Shown: positions 61,497-64,000 of the stretch, one piece after another | Position numbering within the stretch: the stretch's first letter is position 1 | Layout of the letters: each line of letters starts with the position of its first letter | Origin: Xanthomonas rydalmerensis | Lineage (GTDB): Bacteria; Pseudomonadota; Gammaproteobacteria; Xanthomonadales; Xanthomonadaceae | Assembly (NCBI RefSeq): GCF_033170385.1 | Contig: NZ_CP126170.1 | Location: 1,884,001 to 1,948,000, forward strand | Direction of reading: 5' to 3' | DNA length: 64,000 bases | Translations under genes and position numbers: made by a program | Notes under the pieces: generated by a model | What the model saw: the letters and a program-made list of their open reading frames with translations, nothing else | Databases searched by the model: none | Told to the model about the DNA's origin: nothing

Positions 61497-64000
61497 TCAG
61501 AACTTGTAGTTCACGCCCAGCATGTAGGTGCGTCCCCATTCAACGTATTCCAGCGGGCGATCCTTGGTGCCGGCATACGTGCGGTAGGGCGAGTTGGTCA
61601 GGTTGCTGGCCTGCAACAGCAGGCTCAGCCCGGCCAGGGTGCTGCCGTCGGCGAAGGTATAGCTGACTTGCGCGTCGGTGACGTTCTCGCCGACAACGTA
61701 GCGCAGCGTGCGGTTGCCGTTGAAGTTGCCGATCTCGCCGATGAAGTCCGAGCGGCGCCGCTGGCTGACACGCGCCTCGAAGCCGTTGTGCTCGTAATAC
61801 GCGGTGAGGTTGTAGACGCGCTTGGACAGGCCCGGCAGGTCGATCGGCGCCGAGCCAACGCTGGAGGCGCTCTCGGGATCGACGATCTTGATATCGCTGT
61901 CGTTGAAGGTGGCGCTGGCTTGCACGCCGAAGCCGCGCAGGCTGTCGCTGAGCATGTCCAGCGGCAGCGAGGCGGTCAGCTCCAGGCCGCGCAAGGTGCC
62001 GCCCTTGCCGTTCTGCGGCGAGGAGAAGGTGCCGGTGGTCTGCACCGGTACGGTCATCCCCGGCGGGGGCACATAGCTGGCGAGCAGGGCGGAAAAGTCG
62101 TAATCGTCGCGCGACTGCGTGTAGATGTAGCTCTTCAGGTCCTTGTAGAACACCGCGGCGGCCACATAGGCCTTCTCGCCGAAGTACTTCTCGTACGACA
62201 GGTCCAGCGCGTTGGCACGCCACGGATCGAGCAGGGGATTGCCGCCGCTGCCGCCGGGCTTGCCGGTGGACGTATCCACGCCGAAGTCCAGGCCGGCGCG
62301 CATCTGGTCCACGCGCGGCCGCGCCACCTGCTTGGCCGCGGCGAAGCGCAGGGTCTGCTGGTGCGGGAACAGGAAGGCCAGGTTGAGGCTCGGCAGCCAG
62401 TCGTTGTAGGTCTTGCCGGCATCGATCGGCAGCACGTTCTGGCCGGCGGGACGGGATTGGTCGAAGTAGCTGGACTGCGAGCTCTGGTCGGCGTGCTGCA
62501 ACTGCACGCCGATGTTGCCGCGCACGCCGACCTCGCCGATGTCGGTGTTGATGTTGGCGCGCAGCCAGGCCGTGGTGATCTTCTCCTGCACGGTCCAGGA
62601 CTTGGGGATCAGATAGTCCAGGTTGGTGACCGGGTTGAAGCTCATGTAGCGCGAGACCGCCGCCGGGACGTTCCAGGCCGGGATGGTGCCGATGCCGGCG
62701 AAGCCAAGGTTGACCGGGTCGTACTGCAGGTCGCTGGCGATGTTGGTGTTGCCCTGCGCGCCGAGCAGGATGTTGCCTTCGGCCTGGGTCTTCTGCTTGC
62801 GCCGGTCGGCGTAGTTGACGCCCACGTCGATGTCGGAGAACCAGGTCAGCGCCTGCGGTGCCGGTAGTGTCGCCGCCAGGCGGCCACCCTTCAGGCGGTC
62901 CTCGACCTCCGGGACCTTGCCGTAGCCGGAGCCGTAGATGGTGTTGGTCAGGAACAGGCTGTTCGGGTCGGAGTAGTCGCGGCCGGGCGTGATCTGCGAG
63001 AAGCCATTGGGCTTGACCACGAGGCCGACGGTGTCCAACTGCGGCATCGGCACCAGCTGCAGGTTGTTTTCCAGGTTCAGCTCTTTACGCGTCGCCTTGG
63101 AGTAGTTGAGGTCGGCCATCAGGCGCACGCTGCCGAGGTTGAACTCGTTGTTCCAGCCGAACGCGTCGATCTTGTCCTTGCGCTTGTTGTACATGCCGCG
63201 CACCAGCGGATACACGCCGCTGGCGGTGCCGCCGGTGAAGCTGCCGCTGGCGTCGACCTGCGGATTGCTGATCAGCAGGCCGGGCGTATAGCCGCCATTG
63301 AAGTTGCTGAGATTGACCTCGAACTGATTGGCGGTGTCGATCTGCTCGGCTTCGGTATGGAACGCGTCGAAGGTGCTGGTCCAACTGCTGGACGGACGGA
63401 ACTGCACGGTCGCCATCACGCCGTCGCGCTTGTTGTTGCCGGTGCGGCGCAGCGCCTTGATGCCGTCGGAGAAGTAGGTGCCCGGGGCCAAGCCGGGACG
63501 GCTGCCGCTGTCGGTGTTCTGCGTCGTCCACGGCTCATACAGGCCGACCTGGTTCTCCTGGATCGGCATGTCGCTGTGGGCATAGCCGATCGACACGCCC
63601 AGGGTGTTGTCCAGGAACTGGTCGATGTAGCTGGCGCTGAAGCGATTGCCGAAGGCGTCGACGTCGGCGGCCTTGCCGAGCGAGCTCTTCTGCAGGCGGC
63701 CGCTGATCGCGATCACCCGGTCCGGGAAGCTCAGCGGGCGCACGGTCTGCATGTCGATGGTGCCGGACAGGCCCTGGCCGACCAGGCCGGCATCGGGCGT
63801 CTTGTACACGGTCACGCCGTTGACCAGTTCCGAGGGGTACTGGTCGAACTCGACGCTGCGGTTGTCGCCGGTGCTGACCACTTCGCGGCCGTTGAGCAGG
63901 GTGGTGGCGAAGTCGGGTGACAGGCCACGCACGCTGATCACCTGGGCACGGCCGGCGACGCGCTGTGCGGCCAGGCCGGGCAGGCGGCCGAGCGACTCGG
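61497..64000 (-). CDS. TonB-dependent receptor, Xanthomonas/Caulobacter type (5' end outside window)
   Basis: At least 834 residues are visible; the frame runs through the window edge (ESLGRLPGLAAQRVAGRAQV before ISVRGLSPDF). Plug region includes FATTLLNGREVVSTGDNRSVEFDQYPSELV and YKTPDAGLVGQGLSGTIDMQTVRPL, characteristic of the TonB-Xanth-Caul group (TIGR01782). The beta barrel ends in MLGVNYKF with the terminal Phe. These receptors import carbohydrates with the help of TonB. Converging with alpha-glucosidase across a 0.9-kb gap, it probably handles maltodextrin, sucrose or similar, which is an inference. Confidence 0.92.
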   Translation of the reverse strand, partial: ESLGRLPGLAAQRVAGRAQVISVRGLSPDFATTLLNGREVVSTGDNRSVEFDQYPSELVNGVTVYKTPDAGLVGQGLSGTIDMQTVRPLSFPDRVIAISGRLQKSSLGKAADVDAFGNRFSASYIDQFLDNTLGVSIGYAHSDMPIQENQVGLYEPWTTQNTDSGSRPGLAPGTYFSDGIKALRRTGNNKRDGVMATVQFRPSSSWTSTFDAFHTEAEQIDTANQFEVNLSNFNGGYTPGLLISNPQVDASGSFTGGTASGVYPLVRGMYNKRKDKIDAFGWNNEFNLGSVRLMADLNYSKATRKELNLENNLQLVPMPQLDTVGLVVKPNGFSQITPGRDYSDPNSLFLTNTIYGSGYGKVPEVEDRLKGGRLAATLPAPQALTWFSDIDVGVNYADRRKQKTQAEGNILLGAQGNTNIASDLQYDPVNLGFAGIGTIPAWNVPAAVSRYMSFNPVTNLDYLIPKSWTVQEKITTAWLRANINTDIGEVGVRGNIGVQLQHADQSSQSSYFDQSRPAGQNVLPIDAGKTYNDWLPSLNLAFLFPHQQTLRFAAAKQVARPRVDQMRAGLDFGVDTSTGKPGGSGGNPLLDPWRANALDLSYEKYFGEKAYVAAAVFYKDLKSYIYTQSRDDYDFSALLASYVPPPGMTVPVQTTGTFSSPQNGKGGTLRGLELTASLPLDMLSDSLRGFGVQASATFNDSDIKIVDPESASSVGSAPIDLPGLSKRVYNLTAYYEHNGFEARVSQRRRSDFIGEIGNFNGNRTLRYVVGENVTDAQVSYTFADGSTLAGLSLLLQASNLTNSPYRTYAGTKDRPLEYVEWGRTYMLGVNYKF

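Overview
The window is about 64 kb of high-GC gammaproteobacterial chromosome, almost certainly Xanthomonas or a close Xanthomonadaceae relative. The reasons are: a chromosomal type IV secretion cluster in the order virD4-B7-B8-B9-B10-B11-B1-B2-B3-B4-B5-B6, which is the Xanthomonas bacteria-killing X-T4SS layout with a VirB7 that carries an extra globular domain; a TonB-dependent receptor of the Xanthomonas/Caulobacter class; an Oar-like receptor; an XgtA-like alpha-glucosidase; and small palindromic and GGGGATT-type intergenic repeats. Both window ends cut through genes (potI on the left, a TonB-dependent receptor on the right).

Layout. 1-2.3 kb: end of a putrescine ABC transporter and a Sad-type succinate-semialdehyde dehydrogenase, consistent with polyamine use. 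2.4-12.3 kb, minus strand: corA, then an expanded miaB-phoH-ybeY-corC housekeeping block. An Lnb-family membrane protein overlaps corC in the place where E. coli has lnt. An ArsR/OsmC/ACT cassette sits between miaB and phoH. 12.4-16.3 kb: a DUF4344 metallopeptidase, a GST divergent from a WYL regulator with a perfect operator-like palindrome, and a lytic transglycosylase. 16.4-20.4 kb: the cytochrome bc1 operon petABC, then sspA-sspB. 20.7-28.1 kb: DUF3301, DUF2272, a Trm112-like protein, nadC, purEK, sodB, grxD, a degenerate short-chain dehydrogenase and marC. 28.5-33.2 kb: the Oar-like receptor and ppnN.

33.2-44.3 kb: a FimS/AlgZ-like histidine kinase divergent from a type IV pilus minor-pilin operon (fimT-pilV-pilW-pilX-pilY1-pilE). 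The genes overlap or nearly touch. pilY1 is out of frame at a run of nine G, which is the clearest anomaly in the window. tRNA-Asn, a second GspH/FimT-like pseudopilin, uvrB and tRNA-Val follow; tRNA-Val is followed by a duplicated 3' end that looks like the scar of a lost integrated element.

44.6-58.7 kb: the complete X-T4SS, from the coupling protein VirD4 through the core complex (VirB7-B10), ATPases (VirB4, VirB11, VirD4), pilus components (VirB2, VirB5), transglycosylase (VirB1) and inner-membrane parts (VirB3, VirB6, VirB8), ending with a secreted DUF4189 protein. A near-perfect 15-bp-stem hairpin between virB3 and virB4 looks like an internal terminator or attenuator. No recognisable effector gene is seen. 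58.9-64 kb: alpha-glucosidase, about 0.9 kb with no supportable gene, and the partial TonB-dependent receptor.

Functional assignments come from recognising protein families by eye. Promoters and operators are pattern-based proposals.
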